From NCBI RefSeq assembly GCF_001540865.1, contig NC_033621.1:17072573-17136572 (forward strand): DNA of 64,000 nucleotides, in the 5' to 3' direction. Shown piece after piece: positions 13,601 to 23,553 of this stretch. The stretch is from Ananas comosus. Its lineage: Eukaryota > Streptophyta > Magnoliopsida > Poales > Bromeliaceae. Within the stretch, counting starts at the first letter, position 1. Every line of letters begins with the position of its first letter. Below the pieces are notes generated by a model, which saw nothing but the letters and a program-made list of their open reading frames with translations, was not told the DNA's origin and ran no database searches. The translations under genes and the position numbers were made by a program.

Positions 13601-15485
13601 GTTCCCTTATCAGGAGCGATGGGACACGAGGGCCGCACGGGTCGAATGCGAAGCACGGAGGTGCGAAGCATGGACGTGCGTAGTGTCACGCTGAGGTGCT
13701 GATGTTGGGACAAGCAAGCTTGTGGCGCACACTTTGGTAGCTTTTCGGAGGTAAGCCGTTGGACCGAGCGAGCAGGCCGCGTAGGCGGTACGGCCATGGG
13801 CGTTGTCAGGCGCGGGAGACACGATGGTGAGGAACTTATGGTTATGAGTGCCCTTCGTGGCATGCGATGTCGCGAAGCCCGGACCTCGACGCTAGAGGCG
13901 TGCGGAATGAGTCGCGGGGGCGAGACGCGTGGGAGGCGAGACGCTCGGCTATGCTCATATTGTACAAGTTGGGGGAGAACTTGTAATGTCCTTGGGCTGG
14001 CGAGAAAGGCAACAAGGCATTCGGTTAAGAGGCACTCTCGAGGAGAGATCGGTTGGCAAGACGGGAGACACCTAGCTTGGTGGCCAACCTCGGTATCGGG
14101 GTTGCTCGTTGGGAACTCGGGGAGTTCGACGAGGGGTTCGATTACAGGCGAAGGACCGGGCTATAAGTCTCGTGGAGGAGCAAGCTTGGCAAAATGCTTG
14201 GATTGGTATTCCGCTGTTAAGTCTGGGAGACTTGTCCGTGTAAGGGACTCGAGAAGGCTGGCTCGGGTGTGCGACACTTGAGCGCCGCGCGGGGATTTTT
14301 GAGGCGAAAAAGCTAACCCCGTGACAGTACGGCACGGGGCGGCGCCTTCATCCTTGTTCTAGAGGAAACTAGCCGTAGTAAACATAAATGAAAAAAAAAA
14401 AACGAAAAATCACATCCTGCGACTGATTGTCCTAACACCCGTGGTCAAGAGTCCATCAGCTAATTTTGCTAGATTGCTTTCCTTTGAAAATAATTTGGCT
14501 GTTGTAGCTCTGACGACTAGACAGTCACCATTCTTAGACCATGGTTGACAGAGACATAAGACAAAATCTCATGTTCTCTCTCATAGCAGAATGATCAACC
14601 AAGCTGACACCTAAGGTCAACCGAAACTGCCTTCGACCTAAAAACAGCAACAGAAGCCCAAACAACTTCGCTTTGATGATTTGTAAGGAATGTTTGAATT
14701 CTTATTCTTGAAACAAGGTGGAAAATCCTTTCTGCATCCAGTCTTAGCTCTGGTTTATTTGACTGGATATGTCCTGAAGTTGAAGACTCGATAAAAGCAT
14801 TGTCTTAAAAGATCAATATTTGTTATCATCAAATTAATTTAAGGTTGGAAACCTTAGGCCGACAGTATGCATATCGACAATGCTACAGACTAAATAATAC
14901 TAGCGGCCAAGAAACGAAATAGCTCGGGTTCATTAGCAGAAAGAACGAAACTTAAGCTTTGTGTTCATCCTTCAATTTGGCTGCTTTACTTTAAACAAGT
15001 AATTTTTCACGAACCTCTACCTTTTCCTGCCTCTATTAGTTTCTTGGTTGTTAGTATCATTTAGTTTGTAGCATTGTTGATATACATACTAATATTTCAA
15101 CTTCAAGAATTTTGTGTTCTCTATGCTTATTTAGCTCATTTCCCGTCAACACATGCAGGTTCTTATTTAGATTCACTGGAAAGGAGGAAGAGATCAATCT
15201 TTCTGGTGATGGAACTGAAAAGCCAGAATTTGGGGAGTGGTCATGGATGACGCCTCAGCAAGTAATTGAACTTGTGGGTACAACTTTCCTTTTTTTATTT
15301 TATTTATTTATTTTTTGTAATAACTATTCTCCGTTTCTCATATTGAAAAGAGAAATTGCAATATGGTAATTCTTTTCACCATTGGATCTCTTGAGCAGGC
15401 CGTGGATTTTAAGAAGCCTGTCTATGAGGAAGTTTTGAAGTTCTTTAGCCCGCTTTTGCAATCGGATTCGGCTACGGAAGTATAG
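1..15485 (+). CDS. Nudix hydrolase (NUDT26/27-like), last four exons with giant introns
   Basis: Joining 1-62, 9456-9550, 15159-15273 and 15399-15485 gives one open frame of 118 codons that ends in TAG. The start lies left of the window. Exon 1 carries the second half of the Nudix box (RELREETGV), which holds the metal-binding glutamates. The later exons read WLTYDFP, GQAQKWFLFRFTG and EFGEWSW, as in plant NUDT25/26/27 and bacterial RppH-type diadenosine polyphosphate hydrolases. The family cleaves Ap4A/Ap5A-type dinucleotides (some members also ppGpp) into mononucleotides; several plant members are organellar. The N-terminus, and so any transit peptide, is not visible. Splice phases agree at all three joins and every intron is GT..AG. 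Introns 1 and 2 (9,393 and 5,608 bp) are mostly transposons. No coding damage is visible, so it may still work if the introns are removed. Confidence 0.9.
63..694. other. Intron 1, left part; nothing recognised
   Basis: This AT-rich intronic sequence precedes the foldback element. It holds short open frames (for example 280-552) with no family motif that I recognise and no coding context. I treat them as chance. Confidence 0.5.
5173..5700 (-). promoter_or_regulatory. ACCGGT palindrome array of family D LTR
   Basis: Multiple GGGACCGGTC-type sites occur, for example cores at 5173-5178 and 5193-5198, exactly 20 bp apart. They lie upstream (on the - strand) of the purine-rich leader. Function is unknown; see findings. 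Confidence 0.6.
5390..5877 (-). repeat. Tandem duplication of the LTR 5' end around a single N
   Basis: Bases ~5390-5620 and ~5639-5877 are near-identical copies of the first ~240 bp of the family D LTR. A short unrelated linker holding the N at 5634 separates them. This may be two overlapping LTR copies or a faulty join. Confidence 0.7.
8763..8950. repeat. 94-bp tandem duplication at the end of the foldback
   Basis: 8763-8856 and 8857-8950 are almost identical, differing at about one base (GCGCTAG versus GCCCTAG). The left foldback arm has only one copy. Confidence 0.85.
8951..9455. other. Intron 1, right end; no feature seen
   Basis: Unique-looking AT-rich intron sequence ends in a good acceptor (GATGCAG at 9449-9455). 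No gene is recognised. Confidence 0.5.
9456..9550 (+). CDS. Nudix gene exon 2 of the visible four
   Basis: It encodes VPGWLTYDFPQEVREKL through GQAQKW. The Trp codon is split TG|G across the next intron. Donor GTAAAG follows at 9551. WLTYDFP and GQxQKW are hallmarks of the Ap4A-hydrolase branch. Confidence 0.92.
9551..10876. other. Intron 2, left part
   Basis: AT-rich intron sequence without a recognised gene. It holds a (GA)n microsatellite at 10597-10623. Confidence 0.5.
10597..10623. repeat. (GA)n microsatellite
   Basis: An uninterrupted GA dinucleotide run of about 13 units. Confidence 0.95.
10877..11010. repeat. GGCACG-rich low-complexity block
   Basis: A GC-rich island holds many GGCACG/CGTGCC words in both orientations within AT-rich intron. 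The same word string (GTACGGCACGGGG) reappears at 14327-14339, directly after the LTR at 12640-14326. The block therefore looks like the target into which that LTR element inserted. Confidence 0.5.
11257..12639 (+). mobile_element. 3' internal part of an unclassified LTR retrotransposon (5'-truncated)
   Basis: GC-rich sequence starts abruptly after the single N at 11256. It ends in a polypurine tract (AAGTGGGGGAGCC, 12627-12639) that abuts an LTR start. No intact gag or pol reading frame was recognised. It carries four hairpin-capable tandem units at 11845-11990. The 5' part and 5' LTR are missing or unassembled. Confidence 0.55.
11845..11990 (+). repeat. Four ~36-bp tandem units with internal dyad
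   Basis: Units read CGGGAGTTC-GAGTGGAG-GAACTCGCCG with variable 8-10 bp spacers. Each can fold as GAGTTC..GAACTC, except that the fourth has a mutated stem. Confidence 0.8.
12640..14326 (+). mobile_element. 3' LTR of the truncated element in intron 2
   Basis: It runs from TGTCACGGGTCG, just after the polypurine tract, to CCCCGTGACA, 1,687 bp. A second terminus-like dyad (TCGACCGTGACACC) lies at 12663-12676. Short open frames inside do not resemble known proteins. Confidence 0.65.
14327..15158. other. Intron 2, right end; no feature seen
   Basis: AT-rich intron resumes after the GGCACG-type flank and ends in acceptor ACATGCAG (15151-15158). It includes a short poly-A run near 14389. Confidence 0.5.
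15159..15273 (+). CDS. Nudix gene exon 3 of the visible four
   Basis: It completes the split Trp and reads FLFRFTGKEEEINLSGDG, then EKPEFGEWSWMTPQQVIEL. It ends in phase 0 at CTT, followed by donor GTGGGT. FGEWSW is a diagnostic stretch of this Nudix branch. Confidence 0.92.
15399..15485 (+). CDS. Nudix gene last exon with stop
   Basis: It reads AVDFKKPVYEEVLKFFSPLL and on to a TAG at 15483-15485. The C-terminal VDFKKPVYEEVL stretch matches plant NUDT26/27. The acceptor is TTGAGCAG. Confidence 0.92.
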   Translation, partial: AVDFKKPVYEEVLKFFSPLLQSDSATEV

Positions 15486-16020
15486 TTTAAATGTTACCCA
15501 CTTCTCTAGGTTTCTATGTTGAACTCGTTGGCTTAATTAAATCGATACCTAGCAAGGATTAAACCGCGTTGAGATAATGATGAGTAATGAAATTTTCATG
15601 TTTTTGCGAGTGAATTATTTTGCCCATTTTGCCCTTTGATAAATTCATTACTGTGGAGAAATAATTGATCCATCCCTGTATTGTTACTACTGAACTAGCG
15701 TAGCAATATTTGTTTTTTATATAATCTAATGGAGTGTGTTCTCTTGTGGTGCTTGAAAAAATAATACAGGAAAAAGGAAGCCTTCTCTTCAAGGGTAATT
15801 GCTTTGACTAGTCATGTCTACGGATTATATACTAGTTTTTGGTTCAGTGAAAATCTTTTTGTTGTGTTTCTTTAGAAGGTATATTTTTGGTCAGTATGGT
15901 TGGGAATAACTGTTGATTATTGCTCATTGAGGCAAAGCTTCAAGCATGATTTTGTTTGAACATGCAGCAGTGATATTCAAGTTGTGCCGTGTGCTGAAAC
16001 TTTTATAGACCAAAAAAGAA
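15486..16020. other. 3' UTR and intergenic sequence of the Nudix gene
   Basis: AT-rich sequence after the stop probably includes the 3' UTR. No polyadenylation site is called with confidence and no other gene is seen. Confidence 0.4.
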
Positions 16021-16374
16021 GGGTAAATTGCACATTTGCGGTCCTCAAACTCTGGAGGCTCGTGACACTGTGATCCTCGAACTTTTGTTGTAATTTTAGG
16101 AATCTGTTAAAATTTAATATGCTAGTAATCCTCGAACATGTAGAGGTGATGTGTAGAGGTGATGTATTTGTATCGTGATTGATTAATATGCTAGTAATTA
16201 AGATATTATATCACTTTTTAGATCAACAATATGTTAAAATTTAATCAACTAAATCGAATTGTGAGATTTAGTTGCAACATCTTAAAAGTTCAAGTTAAAA
16301 ATTACAAAAACTAAAATCTAGAAACTAAAATATCATGCGCGCAATAGTTTGAGGACTAAACGTGCAATTTACCC
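16021..16374. mobile_element. MITE with GGGTAAATTGCAC terminal inverted repeats
   Basis: The left end GGGTAAATTGCAC is mirrored by GTGCAATTTACCC at 16362-16374. Inner ends also match (GGTCCTCAAACT and AGTTTGAGGACT). It is 354 bp and non-coding. The terminal sequence is common in plant miniature elements. Confidence 0.75.
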
Positions 16375-17124
16375 TTTTTCCTCCGCAATTAGATCAGCCA
16401 CTGCCAATTTTTGCGTTTGGCTCTGGGTTTTCACTCATCACCAGTATTTAGAACTTTAAATGGGATTTGCGCGTCGATAAATGTATTAATGCAGTGTATG
16501 CAAGTAAAACAGATAAGAGCTCTGCAAATACTATTTTAAAGTTTGAATTATTAAATATTAAATTTGAAAGTTTGACAACCGAAATTTTGCGGTTCACAGA
16601 GAGGAGAAAAGTTATTAAATACACCAAAATATTGTGCTTCAGAGCAGCAGGCTAGAAGAACTATGATACTTCCCATGGCCTACTGTTAGAAGAAGCGCAA
16701 GTCCAGCATTTGGCGATAGAAAAGCCCGAAACCACTAATCCGAACGAAAAGCCAAGATGGACTTGCGTTAAATAGAGCGTATTCAGCGTGCGCTTTCGAG
16801 TGTGAAGCAGCTGAGTCTTCCAAAGACAACATTACAGAGCAACTGTGAAAAGCCTTATATGATAGAGATACTAATTTTCCAACCATCACTGCCCACATAA
16901 AAAGATGAATTCACATGAGAGATTAGGAATCTAAAGAAGCCCTCTGTATTCAAAGTTCAGCCAAGCCGGGGCCTGCAAAGCATGCTACAAACTTATTTCA
17001 CGCATCATGAAAGGATACAAGAGGTCACCTAAGCAGATGATAGAAAGTTCAAATTGATAGACAAGCACTGACTTTTCTGGCATGTAAAACATGACGAGTA
17101 TATTGATTTGCACGAACCAACTCA
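16375..17124. other. Intergenic / 3' flank between converging genes
   Basis: No gene is recognised. An imperfect hairpin spans about 16694-16771: CGCAAGTCCA at the left and TGGACTTGCG at the right, with AAAGCC/GGCTTT words inside. The uricase 3' UTR probably lies at the right end. Confidence 0.45.
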
Positions 17125-17208
17125 TTACATCTTGGACATGGTGCGGCTCAAGGTTGCTTCTATTGTTCCATGTGGCTCGTCGGTCGGCACATAAACATCA
17201 TTATCAAA
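17125..17208 (-). CDS. UOX: Uricase last exon with SKM peroxisomal tail
   Basis: It reads FDNDVYVPTDEPHG, then TIEATLSRTMSKM and stop TAA at 17125-17127. The acceptor TTTACAG precedes the first codon. The SKM tripeptide is a PTS1 variant. Confidence 0.92.
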   Translation of the reverse strand, partial: FDNDVYVPTDEPHGTIEATLSRTMSKM

Positions 17209-17559
17209 CTGTAAATTACCAGAAAAGGAATTAGTTAAAAAGCTTTTCATTCCATTTTGATGGGAATTTGCTGAAAATGCTTGAGAAATTAGATGAGCTT
17301 CGTGGAGTAAAGCTGTTTGAAGGACTAGTGCTCTCTCATTTTAAATCCATACAACAGCTGCTTCTAGCTGCAATAGAAGTGGAAGCATCAAATAGGGGTT
17401 CCTTTACTTGGAGTTGGGGCCTGTAAGCTCATTTGAACTTCCTGCCCCATCAAAAGGCTCCAACCTTTTCGCTTGCCCAGAAAGTTGGCTACTGCTACTT
17501 GAAGCAGAGAAGATCTTGTAGGAGCCAGGCTTAATGCTGACGTACAATTATGATCTCAC
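17209..17559 (-). other. Uricase intron
   Basis: An intron of 351 bp with donor GTGAGA after the MVK codons and acceptor TTTACAG. Nothing else is seen. Confidence 0.8.
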
Positions 17560-17653
17560 CTTCACCATGGTTGGGTTCTCTTTGCTAGATAGATTTACGG
17601 GCAAGAAATGGAGGTTAGGCATTCGGAGATGAATTGAAGCTATATCCTGGAAC
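17560..17653 (-). CDS. UOX: Uricase exon (MPNLHFLPVNL)
   Basis: It encodes FQDIASIHLRMPNLHFLPVN followed by LSSKENPTMVK. The first base completes the Arg codon of the previous exon. The splice signals are TTTTCAG and GTGAGA. Confidence 0.92.
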
Positions 17654-17752
17654 CTGAAAACAAATTCCGAAAATATTTGGTCTGATTCTATCGCAGCGAA
17701 ATTCAAATTTTAAATGTCATTATTTTCATATTACAAAGTAATTAAGAACCAC

Positions 17753-17926
17753 CTATTGAGCACTGCCTTTGCCATAAGGTACAGAGTGTTCTGAACTGAA
17801 GGGCTGTATACTCCTGTATCCGGGGGCCCAAAGAAGGTTTCTTCCAGAACCTTCTTTACATCTTTGTATCTTTCTGTGAAGCAAAATGGGTCCGGAGGTA
17901 TCTGAGAAACATGGTCATATGTATAC
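17753..17926 (-). CDS. UOX: Uricase exon (FFGPPDTGVYSPSVQNTLYL)
   Basis: It starts after acceptor GAGTATAG and reads (R)YTYDHVSQIPPDPFCF to YLMAKAVLN plus AG of a split Arg codon. It holds the most conserved uricase signature (VYSPSVQNTLY). Confidence 0.92.
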
Positions 17927-18421
17927 CTATACTCATACAAAAGCCAAAAGGAAAAAAAAGAAGAAAAATAATAAGAGAACAAAATGGTGAAAACAAATGT
18001 AACCCAAAAAGACTTCATAGCATTTATCAATAGGCCTAGAGGCTGATGAAAGACTAGTGGTCGCTACTCCTGTTTGGCTTTTTGCCAAAATCTTTTCTAA
18101 GTAAAACATAGCAAATTTACTCAAATACCCATTCCCTTTCGCATATGATGATCTTTTTCATGATTATAGAAGCAAACTTTCCTTTCTTGAGAAAATTTTA
18201 CCGTGCATCAATTGTAAACACAAAGTTCTTTCTCTCTCCCTCACACGTCAATTTAAAAAGCTCAACAGAACATCAACAAATAAAGAGTTTATTTGCTTTT
18301 GTGTTCAGCCAATATAACAAAATAACAGGAAGAAAGAAAAAGGAATATAAATACGAGCCTAAATTGTTATAGGCTTTTGATAATTTATTGGAAATTAAAT
18401 TGAGGGTATGAGAAGACCTAC

Positions 18422-18513
18422 CTCCAAGAAGTAGTGACCTCTGTTGCCATCATCCTTTCCCTTGTCTCCGGAAGGAGCGTGTATTTATCCCTCACAAATT
18501 CTTCAAAGCCTGA
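18422..18513 (-). CDS. UOX: Uricase exon (YTLLPETRERMMATEV)
   Basis: It starts at SGFEEFVRDKYTLLPETRER and ends TTSW plus a split Arg codon. The acceptor is CTATTGCAG and the donor GTAGGT. Confidence 0.92.
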
Positions 18514-19008
18514 CTGCAATAGAAGAAAATAATCACCTAAACAATCAAATAACAGAAAAAATATCAGAAATGTTGAAATGTGAAATCCTTGAACTCTGTA
18601 GCACACAAAACAAATTAGCGATTTCCAATTTCTCAAATCTAAGATGGTTACATATTATTGTCTGCTCTTATTTTTATAAGAAAAATCCTATCTTTTTATG
18701 TAAATGAAAAGTAAGTTGCAGCAGAGGTAATCAACCCTTCTAGTGTAGTTTCAATTTTGTCCCGAACCTTTAAATCACTAGGACTCAATTTCTTTTATTT
18801 CATGGTGCAATTGCAACCCCACCAAATTCAGTGTTAAAATTAATATCCCCCTAATAAACATGTAATTGTAATGTACGCAATTTTTGGACTCTTCTTTATT
18901 ATGTTAAGGTTGATTTAAAAATTAGAATAGCATTGATTCAGAAATTTTAATCTAGAGGCCATGCAAAAAGTGCATACAACATGCTATAGCTAAAGAGAAT
19001 AAATAATT
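18514..19008. other. Uricase intron with a possible MITE relic
   Basis: AT-rich sequence. Part of it (18725-18800, TTTTGTCCCGAACCTTTAAATC) resembles the terminal region of the 19009-20021 element, so an older relative may be present. Confidence 0.35.
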
Positions 19009-20021
19009 GGGTTAATTACACCATTGGTCCCCAACCTTTGCACTGTTTTTCAATTTGGTCCGCAACATTTTTTTTGGCAATCAAATCTCTAAACTCTTGA
19101 TTTTATTACAATTTAGTCCTGGTCGTTAAAAAAGTGTTAAAATTAACAGGATCGCCACGTCAGCGCCACGAAGGCGCGGTGTCAGCGCCAACTAATTACA
19201 CAATTTAAATTTAAATTATATTTCGAATTAAATTATAAATTCAAAGAAATATTTAAAATTTAAAATTTAAATATAAATTTTGATTTCGGATTCAAATTTA
19301 AATTCCAATTTTGTATTTAAGTTTAAATTCAAATTAACATTTTGAATTCTAATTCTAATTTAATTTCAAAGTCAAAATGTGAATTTGAATTCGAAGTTTA
19401 AATTCAAATTTAGAATCGGAATCAAATCTTAAATTCAAGTTTAAATTTTGAATACAAATTTAAAATTTAAAATCAAAATTTTGAATATGATTTTAAATTT
19501 AAATTCAGATATTAAATTTAAAAATCAGTTTCAAAATTTTCATTTTAAATGCAAATTGAAATATCAAAATCAAAATATTAAGTTTGAATTCAAATTTTAA
19601 ATTCAATTTAAAATTCAAACTTAAAATTTGAATTTCAATTCAAAATTTTAATAAAGCTTTAAATCAAAATTAAAGCTTTAGAATTTCAAAAATTGTGCTT
19701 AATTCAAATTCAATTCTAATCTGCGGTTAGTTTTTAAATTTTTATTTAATATTAATTTTGAATTTAAATTTAGAATTTTGAATTTTTTATTTCTTGGGGA
19801 CCAAAGTGCAAAAATATGAAAGTTTAGGCATCAAATGGATATGCAGAAAGTAAGCCAATTAGGCGCTACGTGTGATTGTTATGTTCTAACACTTTTTTAC
19901 GGCTGGCACTTAATTGCCAATTAAAATCTAAGAGATTAGGATTTCGATTTGACAATAAAAGAGCGGTTGGCGGAACCAAGTGAAATGGTGCAAAGGTTAC
20001 GGACAATGATGTAATTAACCC
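19009..20021. mobile_element. ~1-kb non-autonomous DNA transposon with AT-palindromic core
   Basis: The ends GGGTTAATTACA..CATTGGTCC..AACCTTTGCAC and GTGCAAAGGTT..GGACAATGATGTAATTAACCC are inverted repeats of about 35 bp. The core (19190-19780) is an extreme run of AAATTTAAATTC-type words in both orientations. No coding capacity. It lies in the uricase intron. Superfamily is uncertain; no clear target duplication. Confidence 0.75.
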
Positions 20022-20421
20022 TAAAAATTCAAGGTTATCTGGCAGTATATTGTGGGGAAAGAGAGTTTCCCAACGCATTTAGAACACTTAAAAGCAGTTT
20101 CATCTAAGTCGAAATTATGTTGCTCGAGTAAAAATCATCAGATAAATTAATTATACTAACGTGATGAAAGGTGCTGTTTATTAGCTGGAGAGTCCATATC
20201 TACTATTTCAAAATATTTGTTGTGTATTTCAACAATATTCCTTAAGGGATATATAAACAGTACAAGCCCAAGAATTAAAAATAAAGAGTCCAGGTAAAAT
20301 TTGAATACTTAGATAAGAACTGCAAACTATTTCTATGCTTGGAAAACCTCTAAGATATACGGACATGAAAAACAACCAACAGGACAAACGAAAGGCAGTA
20401 TTATTAGAACTTTATCTTCAC
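20022..20421. other. Uricase intron; nothing recognised
   Basis: AT-rich sequence between the transposon and the decayed exon, with no motif recognised. Confidence 0.4.
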
Positions 20422-20533
20422 CATAGTTGTCTTTTAGCAAAGAAAGTGTTGAATTCAAGAAGCTAAACTCAAGGCACCCCACTTTTCAGCTGTGTCACTA
20501 TTGATAGTAGTGCATCTCACTCCCAAGTAAAAT
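20422..20533 (-). pseudogene. UOX: Decayed uricase exon
   Basis: In shifting frames the - strand reads LLGSE, then TAEKWGALSLAS, a TGA where glycine is expected, IQ, and a K-T-T remnant right before a GTGAAG donor. That order matches the uricase exon that normally precedes SGFEEF (LGSExHT..E..GALSLTSGI...LLKTTQ). At least one stop and one or more indels break it. The acceptor GGTCAG is intact. Confidence 0.65.
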
Positions 20534-22129
20534 CTGACCGTAGAGAATTAATATCAGAGTCATACAGTCGCTTGTTGGACTGGAGTATAAAATGGGAATT
20601 AAAGAAAGTCATGTCTATCACTTTCGCACATATGTTATATGCTGGCTATCAGGAGAAAGCGAAAACAATTAATACTTAGTTGATGCATTTTTTTATAAAA
20701 AATATCACTGCTTTAAATTTTATTTGTACAATAGCCTCAGATAGGCCAGAGTCAGCACTAGGATGGGATGTGTGAATAATTAAGAATGCGGTTAAATAAT
20801 TTACCGATTCTATTAAATGCGTTTTACGCGCATTTAAAGCGCGGTACGATTTCACTGCCTTGTTAAATTGCGAGTGAACGATTCACACGCATTAATGCGG
20901 TGGAACGGCTTCACCGCCCTTTAAATACAAAATATCCTTAGCCCCGCGAACGTTTCCTTTCTCCTCATCTTCCGAGCGTCTCATCTATCTCCTCTAAGCC
21001 ATCTTGACGCGACTCACACGCGTCGTCGCTGAAAGCCTAGTCGTCGGTTGTGTTCGAAGCTTCTGCTGGCCGCATGCATCGCCAAGGTCCGCCGCTGCGC
21101 CCTCTCTCACTCTCAGCATTGCTCCAGCATGGTCCTCATTAGGTTTAGAGTGGAGAATTTGAAAAAAAATTGTAGTGGTTTGGAATATGTTTTATAGATT
21201 TTATGTTCTTTAAATATAACTTGTTGCTTTTGCTTTATATTTTGGTAAGCATAGCAACTAATTTAGGTCATATTTTAAACTCTATTTGTATCATTTGATA
21301 TATTGAAATTTGAAAAAATGAGTTATAGTAAATAATGTATACGTAAAAATGATAAATTTATATTGAAAATGAATTTTATTTTAAAAATATTAATATACAT
21401 AATTTTATTACAATATTATAAGTTTATTATGTTTCGTGTGTTGACACATTATATTGAAATTGATATTATAAATTGCTCAAAATATTACTATGTTATGTTA
21501 GTTTAAATATTATATTTGTATTAAGTCTTGGATCGCGTAGTAAGTGCGTATTGTTGTTCATTGTATCCTTCTTCATCAATTGTAGCGCGACTATGAATTC
21601 CCGAAATGTAGTTGTTGGTGTCATCTCCTCTCCACTACCATCGATCATGCCATGGACTCCTAGTTTCCCATGCCACATGCGGTGGCAGTAAGGCGTCTCT
21701 TGTGAGAATGGGTATAGAATATGCTATAATTAATTTAATCATTACCGTTTATTTCGTTTTATAGAAAGTGAATTTAATTACGAAATAATTGACAGAATTT
21801 CATTACTCTCATGAGTGTGCATGACTTTAGATCATAAGTCCCAGTGGGAACGAAAATGACGGTATTAGGAAATCACGGCTTGAAGGTGCAACAAGTTAGT
21901 GAAGACGGGTTCTAATGTATCAGGATGTGTTTAACAATGATCTTCGGTTTTGGTCTTAATAGAAATGATTTGTGGCGAGGCTACCACTGTGATGTGCGAT
22001 CATGATAAGCGTACTATCCTCGCAGAATAGTCATATTACTGAGATTGTTATCAATTGTAATAATGAAAATGTTGATGATCAGAATTAAAGTGCCAGGAGG
22101 ATCATCAGAGCAATTTGTATAAGAGGTGA
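20534..22129. other. Region upstream of the decayed uricase exon; probable MULE 5' part
   Basis: No uricase exon was found here. 20800-20930 holds GCGGT..CACCGC dyads and 20940-21120 is GC-richer. It is followed by AT-rich sequence and then a MULE transposase relic, so it is plausibly the 5' portion of that element. Its borders are not defined. Confidence 0.35.
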
Positions 22130-22995
22130 TGAACAGTGGATGGACCAATAGTGTGTCATTGTTTTGAGAACGGTGAACTTTTGATCTGTCCGCAGATTTT
22201 GAACGAATTGTGCTTGTATTGTATGACTTATGGCAGGTTGGTCGGGTATTTTGTGATAATCATAGTTTATATTGCATCACTTTTGATGGGAATGACATAT
22301 GCTCACAAGTTGCAAATGAAATCATAAAGTTGACGCACAAGGCTTATACAGTTAAATGCATAGGTGATTCATGTCCTTGGAGATTAATGCATCGGTGGCC
22401 AAAGGATGTGAAGATTAATTTAGAGTTAAAACATATGCGGCCAACATAATGTTAGTTCCGGGTCTTAACACTGCACTCAACATGTATTTCATTTCTTATA
22501 TTTGACATATTCTGCCCATCAGTGGGGCAAAGATATACTTTGACATGACGGAAATTAAAAAGGTGCGTATATGAATTGCATGGTAGAAATACCTTATTTG
22601 AAGCTTGCGCTAGAAGTAAAGCATTACAGTCAATGGATGATTAGGAGGGAATATACAGCGATCCTTTCGGTCGCCTTCCTATTTCATATACAGCACCGTG
22701 ATTCCTAGAACTCGATGGCGTCTTGTACCTAAATCACTGACTAAATGGTGTTTAGCGCAGTTTTGGACGATATTTTAGGCATTCGGGCCGTCAATTAATT
22801 GGTTTTCTTATTTCGCCATTAATTAAGTTGTATGAACTCATTGCTGGAAAGTATCAAGGGCATGCCGTTGGTGCGAGGGATGTAGATGCATAATGGGTCA
22901 TAATACCGTATAGCATTTGTATTTGTGAGGGAGAAAATGCGGCTTAGTTGGCGTTTTGTATGGAATTTTAAAGTGAGGAGAATGCGGATAGTGGG
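22130..22995 (+). pseudogene. Degenerate MULE (MuDR-type) transposase
   Basis: A frame at 22210-22449 contains QVGRVF..ANEIIKLTHKAYTVKC and GDSCPWRL. This matches the MuDR N-terminal domain (KxxVKxxxxxYxVKCxGxxCPWR). Downstream, 22760-22990 reads in broken frames as AFGPSIN..AGKYQGHAVGARDVDA..IIPY..EGENAA, which matches the MULE core (GTHLxGKYxGxxxxAxxxDANxxIxPxAxxxVEGEN). Many stops and frameshifts; not functional. Confidence 0.65.
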
Positions 22996-23553
22996 CGAGG
23001 CGATGCAGCGGAGGAGGTGAGCGGCCGATGAATAGAGACGGCAACGTTTGACGATGAGGCGGATGAGGGTATATTTTAGTATAAAAAATATAATAAATAT
23101 TTTATAAACGGAACCATAATCTAGTCACGAAGGTGGTTGAAGTGAACATTTTAACAATAATACAAATGTTTAAGGGGTTTTAAATGACAAGGGGCGGGAA
23201 AGTGAAAAGGATATTGACAGGGGGAATTATTATGTAATTTAGCCTTCATATTTATCCAAAATTTATAATAACACTTTATTTATTTTATTTAATTATGGGA
23301 ATATTCTTTTATTATTATATAGGATTCACGTTCTCGTCGACTTCCTATCTTATTATATCTAATATATTATCTTATATTATAATACTATTATATATAATAG
23401 CTACTTAACTCTGAGAGTATAGAGCTCGTTCGTACTCATAAGTTGTTTTCAATTGATGGAGTTTCGAACGACAATCACACCACCCGTTAAATATGATAGT
23501 GAGTATAAAGATGACTTGAAATACTTCAATTTAAGATCGGATTATCTCTCTCT
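22996..23553. other. AT-rich sequence before the first scaffold gap
   Basis: A purine-rich tail (22980-23060) is followed by very AT-rich sequence. No gene is seen. A short open frame runs into the Ns and has no recognisable motif. Confidence 0.4.

Larger units (their letters stand above)
17125..20533 (-). pseudogene. UOX: Urate oxidase (uricase), 3' exons intact, upstream exon decayed
   Basis: On the - strand, exons 18422-18513, 17753-17926, 17560-17653 and 17125-17208 splice in phase to 147 codons. Motifs include SGFEEFVRDKYTLLPETRER, FFGPPDTGVYSPSVQNTLYL, MPNLHFLPVNL and VPTDEPHGTIEATL, all strongly uricase-like. The enzyme oxidises urate to 5-hydroxyisourate in peroxisomes during purine breakdown. 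The C-terminal SKM is a PTS1-type peroxisomal signal. The exon just upstream (20422-20533) has lost its frame, and no earlier exon was found up to the 23554 gap. A full plant uricase has about 300 residues, so roughly half is missing. MITE and MULE insertions fill the 5' side. The gene is probably dead, although isolated sequence errors in one exon cannot be excluded. Confidence 0.85.

Noticed and set aside
13234..14335. Overlapping GC-rich open frames on both strands
   Set aside because: All lie within the 12640-14326 LTR. Arg/Gly-rich low-complexity translations with no family motif.
20765..23250. Exact borders of the MULE
   Set aside because: Candidate ends (GTGTGAATAATT near 20770, GGGGAATTATT near 23222) are too short and imperfect to call; only the transposase relic is reported.
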